Source: Dendrocalamus latiflorus
Taxonomy: Eukaryota > Streptophyta > Magnoliopsida > Poales > Poaceae
Length of the DNA stretch: 64,000 nucleotides
Assembly (NCBI GenBank): GCA_017311315.1
Contig: CM029650.1
Span: 13,225,884-13,289,883 of the forward strand
Direction of reading: 5' to 3'
The notes under the pieces were generated by a model. It was not told where the DNA came from and made no database searches. It was given only the letters and a program-made list of their open reading frames with translations. The translations under genes were made by a program, and so were the position numbers. Below are positions 11,831 to 23,654 of the stretch, piece after piece. Position 1 is the first letter of the stretch. The number at the start of each line of letters is the position of its first letter.

Positions 11831-11972
11831 CATCGACATCACCTTCCATCCCACACCTCGAGCTCCCCAACCGCAAGTTTGGAGGAATTCACAGGCCGCA
11901 GGGGACGGAGGGGGCCAAAGGACTCGGCGACATGGCTTCGGCCCGGTGAAGCCCTTCACCATGAGAGGCTCC

Positions 11973-12203
11973 TGTTGTAGGGGTGGCCCCCACCTAAGCC
12001 CAGCAGGCCTGTTAGGAGGTTATAAGAACCAGAGTAACATGTGTAATGACATAAGTACCCCTAATGGGGATGTACGGATGCAAGGGCATAACTGTAAAAG
12101 CATACTCCATGTGAATATATATATCAGGATGAGGGGGAGGGTGAGACAGAACACTCCCACCTCTCCACTACCATCTCTCTCTGTTTGGTCAGTAACCACA
12201 ATA
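11973..12203 (+). repeat. B1 3' LTR (short, about 231 bp)
   Basis: Starts TGTTGTAGGGGTGGCC and matches the 5' LTR of B2 (56313-56559) through CATGTGAATATATAT and CTCTGTTTGGTCAGTAACCAC. The end reads ACCACAATA against ACCACAACA in B2, so the terminal CA has mutated. Downstream sequence is a copia fragment. Confidence 0.8.
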
Positions 12204-13240
12204 CAAGGTTTTGTGGAAATACCTATCCGTCGACATATTTTCTAATCACAGGTTAAGATCAATTAGAAAAATAAACCAGCTCTGATACCACTTGTAGGAT
12301 CGTTGATAGCAATCAGAGGGGGTGAATGATTGCAACACACAGCGGAAACCTTTTTTTAAATTTTCTACCTTTTAACGTGCAAAAAACCAGAAATAACAAA
12401 AATAAAAAAACAGTTTTTTTCTGATTTCACTGTAGCGCAGTGTAGCAAAGACCTGTAGCAAACACTGTAGCGTAGTGTAGCGAAGTACTGTAGCAGCGAA
12501 AACTTCCGGTCGATCGCTAAACATGTACGTTTTTTTCTTAATCTTCTAATCAATTTTTTAATTAAAACTAATTCATGTATGCAAGCAACAAAAATACCTA
12601 GACATAGATCAATGCATGGAGAATTTACAGGAATCAAAAAAATTAAGAAAAAGATAATAGATGCGAATTAAAAAACTCACAACTTTTATTCGAAAACACG
12701 AGAACTGTTCATCCATCAGATATCTCGTGCAGAAGCATGCAGCCGCCGTAACCCTTTTTTGTTCGCTACAATACAGCGCCGCCGCACGCCTATTTCTTAC
12801 GCGTCCCGCTCCGTCCCAAAACGCGTACTCTTTTTACGTCCCTCCACGGCTTTTCTAACGCGTCACGTGTCGAAGCCTCCAGGACCGCACCTCCCGTAGC
12901 TTCTCCACGTATCATCCACCTTTGATCTCCATGCGCCCTAAGCACGAGCCCGATCATCTCGTGACCTCCTTGACCATCTGAACCTCGGATCTCCCCATCC
13001 TAGTTCCGGTCCACCTCGTCACCGACCATGATCGCCTCCATGCTCAACCTGCACATGCAAAGACCCAAGAACAATTTTCCGGCACAAGATCGTCTCAACT
13101 TGACCAACATCAGTCCGCACACACGCAACACAACTCGCATAACACCGCTAAATGAAATCACCAATTATTCATCATAACAAATTAACCATTGTCAATTATT
13201 CATCACCAAAATATCCTAAACCTAGCCACATGGTCTAACA
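12204..13240 (-). mobile_element. Ty1/copia 5' LTR with primer site (element remnant)
   Basis: On the minus strand the LTR runs from TGTTAGACCATGTGGC (13240) to CGATCCTACA (12293), 948 bp, followed by a primer site TGGTATCAGAGC (12279-12290) and about 75 bp of leader. The rest of the element is gone; the leader abuts the B1 3' LTR. The terminal sequences resemble grass SIRE/Maximus-type copia LTRs. No target duplication can be matched. Confidence 0.7.
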
Positions 13241-13304
13241 GAGCGGGTGGCTGTGATTAGATCGGCTAAGGGCGGATTAAACCCGGGCTTGACATGTGTC
13301 AGCC

Positions 13305-14241
13305 TGATGTGACCACGCCACCAACACATATGACCCTAGCGCCCAATATCAAGATTGAACTAAAGGTGAATTCGTTTCTTCAGTTTCAATATATTTTAAA
13401 TAAGAATATGATGCTACCTAATGATGAATATATATATTTTTGTAGCACCACATCATGTTTGCACCAATTCAAGCAAGAGTTCAATTGGACACGTTTTGAA
13501 ATCCAATTCGGCCTCCAGATCAGTTCGGATTCAGCACGACGCCCCAACTTCAAATGTGCATAACTTTCACATACGGAGTCCGTTTGAGGTCCACAAGTAC
13601 TCGATGGAAAGCTTTTCTTGTCCTCTTTCCAATGGATCTGGCCTCATCTCCAAATTCCTCCTGTGCTTACCGCAATCACTCGAAAAATGTGCTGTATCAC
13701 CTATTTGGGCCAAATTGGGCCTTGTAATGTTTGGGCCCAAAGGGGAGGTGCTCCCCCACCTAGGCCCATACTGTTCATAGGTCACTATTCATGTGAACAG
13801 TACCATAAATAGTACCAACTCATTTTCCTTAGTTTTGTGCGGCTTCCCCACCCCTATTTAAGGAGGTTGCACCCTTCTAGTTTTCTGGGATTTCGTTTGA
13901 TTGGTTTTTCCATGGTGAAAACTTTTGTTCTTCACTTGTGTCGGCTAGACCAACCGTAAAGAACCTTCTGCGGAATCCCACCTTTTGAGCTTAATATAAA
14001 TATTTGCAATTTCAGATTGCTTGTTATCTTGTTCTTGCGTGATCTTCGGTTGCATGCAGGAATAGACCTTCGTGGTCAGGTCAACCGCGTTCTTGGCACG
14101 GTTGATAACGACTTGGAGTGTGGTTCAGCGATTGTTAAGGCGCAAGCGACGTCGTACGGTTGTAGTCGGGTCGCAAGAGTCACCTCCGCCAAAATCGAAG
14201 TTATCATCCTATCGGAAGATCGGGACCCCATCGCCTCATCA
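13305..14241 (+). repeat. A3: solo LTR of family A (short form, 937 bp)
   Basis: Runs from TGATGTGACC to CGCCTCATCA with perfect target duplications CAGCC at 13300-13304 and 14242-14246. It belongs to the same LTR subfamily as A5 (shared AACAGTACCATAAATAG-like core and CATGGTGAAAACTTTTG). Its length is exactly that of the A5 LTR minus the 264-bp upstream unit. Direct proof that this subfamily also integrates with the short LTR start. Confidence 0.93.
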
Positions 14242-14246
14242 CAGCC

Positions 14247-14640
14247 TGAGGGGAGCTTGGGTTTTACAATAGTTTTAGATTTTTAGGAACTTTCAAAAAA
14301 TATTTTAGACATAGGACAAATATTTTCAACTTAAAGTTAGTCTTTCAATTTTTACAAAAAATACTTTTTTGCTTTGAAATTGATTTTTAAAATCCAGAGA
14401 AGCACAAACACCAGATAAAGGCCAAATGCTTTTAAAAAATAATAATTTTAAATATGATTTTTATATAAATTCAAAATACTCTTTACTTAATAATATTTTT
14501 TATGTTTTTAGTTAAATTACTTTTAAGAAGAGCCTTTTTAAAAGCTAAAAACAGGCAAAATAAAATCTCAGAAATTCAAGTAACCAATAACACTTGATTT
14601 TATTTTAAATTAAATTAATAATTTTTTACTAAAATTTTCG
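14247..14640. other. AT-rich non-coding segment
   Basis: Continuation of the sequence interrupted by A3 (the pieces join at CAGCC). It is A/T-rich with long runs of T and A and shows no open frame. It precedes the copia gag remnant and is probably its degenerate 5' part or older host sequence; I cannot decide. Confidence 0.3.
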
Positions 14641-16510
14641 AAAGAAATAGTTGGGTTGTTTACATGGTGACTTTGAGAGCTGCGACGATGACCAGCAGAA
14701 TGAAGATGATGTTTGAGTCAAGAAGAAGAGCACCGATGACTTCACGGGTATGTGTTTCATTGCAAGCAACAACAACGATGATGACTACGTTGATCCCGAT
14801 GAAGTAAGACCATCATACGATGAGCTTGAAGATGGTCTAGTTTAATTGTTATTGAATCGAAAAAGACTAAAAAGAAATTGAAAGAAAATAATTTTGTAGT
14901 TGAAAGCTTGAATTCTGAGGTTAGTAGACTTAGAGCATCTATTCCTAAAGATGATTCTTGTGAAGCTTGTCAAATTTTACACTCTGAATTAGAAATTACT
15001 AAATCTATTGATGCAATAAGCCTAGTTCAACATAGAGATGCAACTGATAAATTTGATCAATAAGAATGCTACATGACTCCTATGATGGAAAAATTAAACT
15101 TGCTAATGATGAAATGGAAAAGTTTAAGTCTAACTCATCTTAAGCATGCTCTACATGTGATTTGCTCGACGCTAGACTTAACTCTTCTCAGGAATCTATT
15201 CAACAAATGCTTTATCATGACTCTTTCTTGCTCTAACTATCCTAAGCTTAACATTAAAATAGAAGCATTAACTAAATAACTTAATGAGTTTGCCAAAAAA
15301 GAAAGATTGGCTAAGTCTAGTGCTTCTAAGAATTTAGTGAATGCTTATAAAAAAAGAATTTAGTGAATGAACTGGTTAAGTGCACATCATGTCCCACATT
15401 GGCTAAAGAGTATCTCAAGAACACTTTAGAGAGGTTCTCGTTTGGTAAAAAGAATTTAAATATGATCCTAGACAAGTCAAAGACTAGTGTGAAAAATCAT
15501 GGTCTAGGATTTAATTTTGTTGAGCATGCTAAGAATAATCCTCCTAAAATTGATAAGCGTCTCGATCCTGGGAAATTTGAAGTAGAATCTGAGCCAAAAC
15601 AAATTGTGTTTAAATCTATTAGTATAATAAAGGACCCCACTACCAAAGTTGGTGCTGTAATGTCAAGTGATACGACCACTCATTAAGTCAAATATCAATG
15701 CACTCATTGCTGTAGAAATGGTCATTTGGCTCAATTTTGTTTTTGAAAAACTAAGAAAGAAAGAGAGATAGGTTTAGAAAGCGTTCTCGAATGGGATCTG
15801 TGCAAGCTCCTTGTCATCACATTGCTCCCTCTAATCAGTCTTTTGTAGATTCGGGAGCTTATTGTCACTTTGTTCCCTTTGACCAATCGTCCGCAGGTTG
15901 TTGCTCTGCTCTCTAATCATCTTTCTGCGGGGTCAGAAGTTTTTGTAATAGGACTGGTTAAATTAGCTTTTTCTCATGGTAGGAACAGTGTGGTCAGATC
16001 AACATCTCGACCAGTGCTTCAATGACTAGTGTTTTGACCAGTGCTCTCTACTCGATCAAATTGGTCGATGGTCAGACCAGATTTTCCATGGTTGTCACAG
16101 CGTGGTCGGATCGACGTTTTGACCAGCATTACAAAGGCACTCAGATTGGTTTCAACCAATGTTTTCTACTAGCTTAGACTAGTCGGTGGTCAAACCAGCC
16201 ATGCAGAGGTAGTCAGACCTTCTGGCAGTCAAACAGGCTTTTCAATGGAGGTCTTATCAGAATTTACAGAGGCTAACTCTTCACTTAAATCTTTGTCATT
16301 GCCTGCTATTGCTCCTGTCCGTCGAGTAGCTCAGTACTAGATTCCTAAAACTTATGTCACTAACCCAAGTACTGTAAGACCGGTGTTTCCTTTTATGTAA
16401 GACTAGCTAACGTGTGACGGAGAACATGTGCTTCAGTGGGATCTAGTCTTTTACTTATTTGACTGGAATACTTGATGGTTCTTCACTCCCTTTGATGGCT
16501 TCCAAGAGTC
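14641..16510 (+). pseudogene. Degenerate Ty1/copia gag-protease region
   Basis: Acidic, Asp-rich coding remnants (SNNNDDDYVDPDEV near 14768-14809) are followed by a coiled-coil-like stretch (14878-15060) and an open piece at 15363-15686 with FSFGKKNLNMILDKSK and YQCTHCCRNGHLAQFCF just beyond a stop (15690-15745). The latter is a CCHC zinc knuckle (C-x2-C-x4-H-x4-C). Further on, a linker with many GGTCAGACCAG-like repeats and an IPKTYVTNP remnant near 16342 match the layout of SIRE/Maximus-type copia elements. Many stops make it a fossil. It lies on the opposite strand to the copia LTR upstream, so they need not be one element. Confidence 0.6.
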
Positions 16511-17331
16511 TCACCTTCTCGTTAGACTATGTAGAAAATGTGATGTTGTCCTACAAGTGGGCATTGAGTTCCTTATTCAGATTGCTTGTTTTCTCTCTTA
16601 ACTGCTTGATTCTTCTCTTGTACTCGGTTGAGAAGTGAGTTGAGTGTATTGCTTTCTTTGGGATTATTCTGAGGGGAACCTTTGTGTTTAAATGTTTTTG
16701 AAGCTTTGTTTATTATACTTGTTAAATAATATATTAAGTCTAAGTCTTTGAAATTAAATGATTTGTAGTAGAGCTGTCTTTATCATATTTACTCATTTAC
16801 TATTTAGTTATAATCGAAATAGGTTGTAATCAAAATTGCTATACTTGAACTAAAACATGACATGGCTAAAAGGCTTTGACTAGATTGATTGTAGATAGCA
16901 CCTTGTGATGTTCATCAAAAAGGATTAGCTTGATGTAAGTCCTCTTTTAAATCTTGGTCATAAGGCTCATAGATTTCATATTGCTATCCTTCTATGTTCA
17001 TTCGAGTTGGCATGTTAGGATAAAAAATAATATGAGATAGAGAAGATTGAAAAGATGTATGCTTCAAGCATGCCACATACTTAAGAATTGAGTATGGACT
17101 AATAGGTTGCCATTTGAGATAGCTAGCTCATCTAGATTTAAGATTTGCTTCACTTTTAGGCTTTGACTTTTCATTGTGATATCTCATTATGCTATTTCTA
17201 ATTGGTCTGGTCATTGTTGAGATGTCTGTTATTAATCTAATTTGCTTAATCATGTTAAAGACTAGTTTTGACTTGCTATAGGGTATATGATTTTATATGA
17301 TCTAGGGAGCTCTACTAAAATAAGATGGCTT
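16511..17331. other. Non-coding remainder of copia fossil
   Basis: No open frame or LTR border is recognisable. It is AT-rich and is interrupted at GCTTG by solo LTR C1. Sequence 18206-18390 is its continuation. Confidence 0.35.
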
Positions 17332-18205
17332 GTGATGACGACATCTCTATTACACATTCATCGTCCACACCAAGTGTGCATGACAAAGCTAGTGATGAGG
17401 CTCCGAAAGGTCCTATGACAAGAGCAAGAGCTAAACTACTTCAACAACAGGTGCTTTTGTTTCTTAGAGAGTCTTCTATTACGTTAGATGAGAATAGCAT
17501 ACTACCTAATGCAAATATGTTGTGCCTTCTCAGATTCGAAGCAACGAAAGATCAACTGGAGAAGGTCCAACCGGCCACGAGGCAAGAGAAAGTCCATGCG
17601 AGCAAGGAACTAAGATATATGCGTCCAAGAAAGTCTCAACCAAGCAGCCATCAAAGCAATGGAAGGCCATGTGATCACAAATCTCATGGTGTGCGCAAGA
17701 TGTGGCTTGCGTGCCCAAGAGCTGACCGAATCCACCTCAAATCTCGGTTTTGTAATAGGATAGGGGCTTAGCCCGAAATTGAAGGAAACAGACTTGCTAA
17801 ATTTTAGGAATTAGATTAGGAAACCTTGACCAAATTAGAGATTGATTCAACCAAGCTTTCCTTGCGTGAGTTCGGGGAAGCACTATAAAACCCCTTGTAT
17901 TCCCTTTGTTTGAGGCAGACCACGTTTGAGAAAAATCAATCTACTAAAGTTTTCAAGTTTAGCATTGCTGCTAAAATTCCTTAGGGAATTAGGAGTGTCT
18001 TCTTCAATCAAGATCATTCAGCCTTTCCGCTGGGAATTGGGTACATGATAGATCTTTGCTTGGTGGTCGGCGAAATCAACACGAGTGTGTTTTGGCGGAT
18101 TAAAGAGTGTTCATCCTTTGCACTGCCATTGGAGGATCATTACGATTCATCAAAACTCCCGTGAGTATCCATCCTACGTCGAGAAGATCGGGCGACCCCG
18201 TATCA
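17332..18205 (+). repeat. C1: solo LTR of family C (874 bp)
   Basis: Runs from TGATGACGACATCTC to CCCCGTATCA with perfect target duplications GCTTG at 17327-17331 and 18206-18210. A TATAAAA box lies at 17884-17890. The U3 start encodes the protein tail GPMTRARAKLLQQQVLLFL, so the polyprotein of the parent element reads into its LTR. Near-identical LTRs are C2 and C3. Confidence 0.93.
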
Positions 18206-18390
18206 GCTTGTGTACATTATTAAATCAATGCAAAAGTGACTTGGATAATCTACAAGCTTCTGGATGTTTATTTTCATTGCTCCTTCTTAGAAATTTTCTT
18301 TTCTCTGGAGTTTTTGATGATTACATTGCCAAGGTTGTAGTCTGCTGAGACAGAGAACCGGTCTTAGCTGCAGTGAACCGATCAGAGGTT
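18206..18390. other. Short unclassified stretch between C1 and D
   Basis: Continues the sequence broken by C1 and ends where the RNase H coding of D (minus strand) becomes recognisable. No feature is visible in it. The exact breakpoint of D lies around 18385-18420. Confidence 0.3.
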
Positions 18391-20505
18391 GTAAGGTCAT
18401 CTGCTACAGATTATCTTTTCCTTTCTTATGTTTAATTACATATGGAAAGGTTTCTATGAACTCTACCCATCTAGCATGCCTACGATTCAATTTTGATTGC
18501 CTTTTAAAGTATTTTAATGCCTCATGATCGAAATGTATAACAAATTCTTTGAGCCAAAGATAATGTTGCTATGTTTCAAGTACACAAACCAAAGCATATA
18601 ATTCTTTGTCATAAACAGGATAGTTCAAATGTGCATGTCCTAATTTCTCGCAAAAGTATGCAATTGGTTTTCCTTCTTGCATTAATACACGACCAATACC
18701 AACTCCACTAGCATCACATTCAATTTCAAAAGTTTTAGTAAAGTCAGATAATGCAAGTAATGGTGCTTCAGTCAAATGTTTCTTTAATTCTTGAAATGAT
18801 TTTTTTGTGATTTACCCCATTGAAAAGGAGCACCTTTCTTAGTTAATTCATTAAGTGGGGCAGCAATGGTGCTAAAGTCCTTGACAAAGCGACGATAGAA
18901 TTCAGCTAATCCATGAAAACTTCTAACTTGGCTAACATTTAGAGGAGTAGGACAATTTTAAATTGCTTCAATTTTTGATTCATCTACCTCAACTCCTTGA
19001 CTGGAAATTACAAAGCCTAGAATATAACCTTTTTGGTACAAAAAGTGCACTTCTCAATATTAGCGTAAAGTTGTTCCTTTCTTAGTACTTCTAAGACTTG
19101 CCTTAGATGTTCAACATGTTCTTCCATGGATTTGCTATATATGAGGATGTCATCAAAATATACAACAACAAATTTTCCAATAAATGCTCTCAAGACATAA
19201 TTTATTAATCTCATAAATGTACTAGGGGCATTAGTCAAACCAAATGGCATAACCAACCATTCATACATGCCAAATTTTGTTTTAAATGCAGTTTTCCATT
19301 CATCTCCAAGTTTTACTCTTATTTGATGATATCCACTTTACAAATCAATTTTAGAGAATATAGTAGAGCCACTAAGTTCATCTATCATATCATCAAGCCT
19401 AGGGATGGGATGACAATATCTAACAGTTATATTATTAATGGCACGACAATCAACACACATTCTGCATGATCCATCTTTTTTAGGAACTAAAATGATAGGA
19501 ACAGCACAAGGACTAAGGCTTTCACGTACATACCCTTTCTCAAGAAGTCCATGTACTTGGCGTTGAATCTCCTTTGTTTCTTCTGGATTGGTACGGTAAG
19601 GTGGACGGTTGGGTAATGCACCAGGAATGAGATCAATTTGGTGCTCAATACCTCTTATGGGAGGCAATCCTGCAGGGATTTCTTTAGGAAACATGTCTTT
19701 AAATGCTTGCAAAACTTTGGAAATGGCACTAGGAAGGGATGTTCTGTCTTTAGTTGAAATCAAAGTATCCTTGTAAATGAGAACAATATGCATCAACTCA
19801 AGATTTTGTCCCATTTCTTTTTTTATCAATTTTGTTCGTGATCATAACTAACTTCTTTTCTTCATTTTTCCCTTTCAACTTTAGCTTTTCACTTTCTACC
19901 TTAACTTCCACCTTCTTTTGCATGTTCGGAGCTAGTATTTGATTTGGTGTCATGGTAAATAATTTCTTAGTTCAACCTTCAATTTTAAATGTGTAGGCAT
20001 TAGTGCGTCCGTCATGCATAACGTTACGATCATATTGCCAAGGTCGCCCTAAAAGTAAATGGCATACAGTCATAGGTACAACGTCACAAGAAACAGTATC
20101 AATGTAATCATGAATTTTGAATGTAACATTAACCATATGCTGTACCTTGACACTTCCACAATCACTGAACCATTGGACATGATATGGGTGAGGATGCTTT
20201 AGCAATTTCAAACCTAGCTTGTCACACAATTCCATGCTAGCAAGATTATGACAACTACCACCATCAATGATTAATTTGATTACCTTGTCATTTACCTTGG
20301 CTTGTGTTTGAAAAAGGTTGAATCTCTGTGGATGCTCATCTTCCTTGACTTGCACACTAAGAACTTTAGTGACAACAAGTGTGGTCCCGGTTTCATATGG
20401 GCATCTGTCATATTCTTCCTCATCTTGAAGGGCATCTCCATTTTTTTGTTGGATCTTCACTAATCTCTTGAACTTCTTCTTCACTAGCAGAGTCATATCC
20501 ACCAT
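18391..20505 (-). pseudogene. D pol: protease, reverse transcriptase, RNase H (partial)
   Basis: Reading on the minus strand, the protease is seen at 20290-20010 (IIDGGSCHNLAS with the catalytic Asp, later HLLLGRPWQYDRN). RT follows: NRPPYRTNPEE, VPKKDGSCRMCVDCRAINNI, PIPRLDDMIDELSG, MPFGLTNAPSTFMRL and the catalytic YFDD near 19155. RNase H begins at about 18775 (FEIECDASGVGIG, then LNYPVYDKELYALV) and continues as far as WVEFIETFPYV near 18450. Stops occur near 19320, 18960 and 18820. The sequence after 18391 does not continue the expected ADALSR-type tail, so the element is cut inside RNase H. Confidence 0.8.
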
Positions 20506-21761
20506 CTTCTATGACAATCATTTCTCGGATGTTTCGACATTCCCTAGAGATGTATCCACGACCCAAGCATTTGGCATTGGATGGTGCTGCTTTGGATGTG
20601 GAGCCCACTGAAGACGTTGATGATGCTATGGGCTTCTTCGCACTTGATGAAGGGGCTGTTTTGGCATTGGAGGAGGAAGGAGCATTGGTAGTAAAGGAAT
20701 CACTAGAAGAAGATGTACCTCTTCCTAATCTAAATAGAGCTTTAGGAGCATTTGATGGGGTTCGCAAGTTGAAAGAGGGTGGTTTTGTAGCCTTGGCATC
20801 CTCTAGTAGTTGTTTCTCCGCCTTTTGTGCTTGATGCACCAACTCCACCATGTTCCTATATGGTTGGTAAACCACAATACGCTTGATGTTTTTGTTTAGG
20901 CCAAACAAAAAGCGTGCTATGATTTGCTCTTCATCTTCATGAACACGTGCCCGAATCATGGCTTTCTCCATCTCTTTGTAGTATTCCTCCACGGTGCTCG
21001 TACCCTGTCTTAAACTTTGCAATTTATCTAATAATTCACATTTATAATGACTAGGTACAAACCTTGCTCTCATTTCTCTCTTCATCGCGGTCCACGTTGC
21101 AATGGGTGGTTCGCCATGTTCTTCTCGTTGATTTTGCACTTGCTCCCACCAAATGAGAGCATAGCCATCAAACTCCAAGGTGGCCATCGCGAGCTTCTTC
21201 TCCTCCGAATAGTTGTGTATCCTAAATATCTTCTCAACCTTCAATTCCCAAGTTAAATTCCTCAGGATTAGAATTACCTTCAAATTGGGAATGGTGATCT
21301 TGAGTTTTTCCGAATTTCTCCTCTTGAGGGTGGTCATCATCATGGCGCCCTCGACGATAGGCGTCATCACGGTGTAGGCGAAAGGGAGCAACAAAGCTGC
21401 TTCCTTGTGGTGTGCCTTCTGCTCGCCCGCGACCTCTTCCAAGGCCGTCTCATCCGTGACCGAGTGGTGGTGGTCTTACTGCAGCTGCAGCACGGTTTCT
21501 TCGAGATTGAGTCTCCCGTGTTAACCGTGCAGCGGCCTCCTCATCGGTCTTGTCAATTTCCTCACCACCATGCACACTAGGATCACTTTGTGTGCCATGA
21601 TGAAGGTCGGCCAATTGCTTTCGCAATTCTGAACCTACCTTCGAAATGATTTCTTTTCGGAGTATGCTCATGTTTTCATTCAATTGTTCATTGAAATCAT
21701 TTGTGAGCTTTTCTAGATCCCTATGCGTGACATACGCTGGTTGTCCTCCTGTTCCTGACAT
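20506..21761 (-). pseudogene. D gag
   Basis: The start ATG at 21761 gives MSGTGGQPAYVTHRDLEKL. After a frame change near 21445 the Retrotrans_gag domain is recognisable (LTWELKVEKIF, YSEEKKLAMATLEFDGYA, LIWWEQV, ATWTAMKREMRARFVPSHY, GTSTVEEYYKEME, FLFGLNKNIKRIV). The zinc knuckle is degraded: the first Cys pair is incomplete and the His is Tyr (AKCLGRGYISREC). An EDGGYDSASEEE segment after it matches a similar segment in element H, which ties the H gag to this lineage. Confidence 0.75.
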
Positions 21762-21779
21762 GGTTAGTGAAAGCAAATA

Positions 21780-22805
21780 TAGCAGAAATAGGTATTATTT
21801 ATAGGAAATTCACTCCCTCACTCCTTGCTTACTGAAGTTCTTATGAATGCTTGATGGATTGTGAAGTGCCTGTACTCTAGGAGCAGTAGATGGGTGTAGG
21901 TGATGAGTTGAGTAATTCAAGGCCCAAGTGCTATAATTTGACAATGGCTATATGTGGAGCTTGGAGGGTTAGAATGATCCTATGCAATTGAAATTCTAGA
22001 TATTGTAATGATAAGCAATAATCCAAACTAGAAATCCAATGCTTAGTTGCCAACCTCAAGATATAAGTGAAGATTATAGCAACTCACGCACATTGATAAT
22101 GGAACTTGATGCAACCAAGGAATGAGCTGTAGCACTAGGTATAAGTGAAGAACAAAACAACTCGTGTTGCACAAATTATGGAAAGACAATAGCTTGATTG
22201 CAATCGGTGTACACAGGCTACAGATTTGCACACAAAATAACAAACTATACCGAACTTTAGAATGGAATCTTATGCTTGATAAAATACTGACCACGGCACT
22301 TCTTTCTTTTCATTCTTACTTCTCTTTTTTTCATTCTTCCTTTCTTCTTTTGTTTGCACTATTTTCTCACAAGATATCCCATAATTCAGTTTCAAAATTT
22401 AAGACTGATACAAGTGTGCAAAGCCCTAGCAATACTCAAAAGCTAGTCTTTGAATAGGACCAAAGTTTCCACAAAGGATAGATGGGGGTTCTCAAAGGAA
22501 TATAAATGAACATCTGATGACCAAGTTGCACAATTTGAGATTTATGCTCAACTCAACAACTATTTTATACTTGACTAACAATGATTTTTTTTGTATCAAA
22601 CAGATTGGCTCAAAGAAAGCAACGCAAACAAAGATTTTGGATCAGCAAGTAAGCAAAGTTCTAATGGATCAAAACCTAGCAAAACTCACGAAAATTTTCA
22701 ATTGAAACTACGGTAAAGAACAATATTTTTGGGTGGCTTTTTTCGGATAGGAAAGAAAACAACAAATATAGTAGCTAAGGGTATATCCTACCGTGTCAAC
22801 CTTGA
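21780..22805 (-). other. D leader (non-coding)
   Basis: About 1 kb between primer site and gag start on the minus strand. AT-rich, with no open frame of note. It corresponds in position to the leaders of family A. Confidence 0.6.
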
Positions 22806-22817
22806 GCTCTGATACCA
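22806..22817 (-). other. D primer-binding site
   Basis: The minus strand reads TGGTATCAGAGC two bases after the LTR end, the initiator-Met type site shared with family A. Confidence 0.85.
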
Positions 22818-22819
22818 GC

Positions 22820-23654
22820 TGATGTGGGGAGATGGGGTGGCCTTATCTTCACGACGTAGAATTATGGATAACTAGCCCGTGCAACCTAGCAATTGATGCG
22901 CCCAACCACTGTCTCTATACAGCAACCTGCAGCACTCAAATTACTCAACCACACGCTACGGCCTTTGTCTGCTCGCTATTGTGGAATAGACACGTTCGAG
23001 CAATCCCAAGGAATCACAAGAACAACGGAGTGGCAACTCGCAATTAACACCCAATCCCAATTGGTGGTGGAAATGGCTCACACACAAAAAGGAACAAGTA
23101 TTCAACTATTTTCCAAGCATGACCTATATTACAAAAGAGTGCACCCCTCCTTATATAGACTTTGGAGGTCGGTGCTATAGTACTACTACAGTACACCGGT
23201 TGCTACAGTACACAAATAAAAAAATACTACTTGGTTTGCTAGTCAAACAAGGAAGCAAAAATCAAAATCCAAATTGGGTTTGGTTTGCTTAAGCCATAAG
23301 TCACTTAGATATTTTCTCCTCATGGATGTTTGCTTAAGCCATAAGTCACTTAGATATTTTCTCCTCATGGATGTCCCCATCCTCTGTGTTGATCTTCGTG
23401 GCTACACGATCTTCTGTGGCTATGCTTCTTGTGTCTCTAAAGCTTCTTTTCCATCTGTTAACTTTTCCTCAAATCTAAGAACACATAAAATAGAAGCACT
23501 AGGTAGCAACAAATTCTCATGAGTACAAGAGTAATCACTAAGGAAAAGATTCACCTCTTGTTGCATTTGTTTTGCTCTAGTTCTTGTGATTGGTCCAATG
23601 GGTTCAACATTTGAAGTAGATGATGTAGTGTGTTTGCTAATGATGTCCTCATCA
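22820..23654 (-). repeat. D 5' LTR (835 bp)
   Basis: On the minus strand it starts TGATGAGGACATCATTAGC and ends CCCCACATCA. The start encodes a tail containing GPITRTRAKQMQQEVNLFL (about 23600-23550), homologous to the C-family tail. A 42-bp direct duplication (GTTTGCTTAAGCCATAAG...) lies at about 23283-23370. Confidence 0.85.

Larger units (their letters stand above)
6395..12203 (+). mobile_element. B1: Tat-clade Ty3/gypsy element, 5'-truncated
   Basis: GC-rich element with gag-protease, RT-RNase H, a second RNase H, integrase and a short 3' LTR in that order. The second, archaeal-type RNase H after the normal one is a hallmark of the Tat group. Compared with B2, the 5' LTR, primer site and about 550 bp of gag coding are missing: B1 begins where B2 reads GATATACAAGAGGCTCGG (near 57110). 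It carries frame changes and stops, so it is inactive. Confidence 0.85.
18391..23654 (-). mobile_element. D: pol-bearing Ty3/gypsy element, 3'-truncated
   Basis: On the minus strand: 5' LTR (23654-22820), primer site (22817-22806), leader, gag (from 21761), protease, RT and part of RNase H, then a break near 18391. Integrase, polypurine tract and 3' LTR are missing. The primer site, the start-codon context CACTAACCATGTCAGG, the gag fold and the U3-encoded peptide link it to families A, C and E. The five bases outside the LTR are TGTCT (23655-23659). Confidence 0.85.

Noticed and set aside
12204..16510. One copia element spanning the LTR at 12293-13240 and the gag at 14641-16510
   Set aside because: The LTR and primer site point to the minus strand while the gag remnants read on the plus strand.
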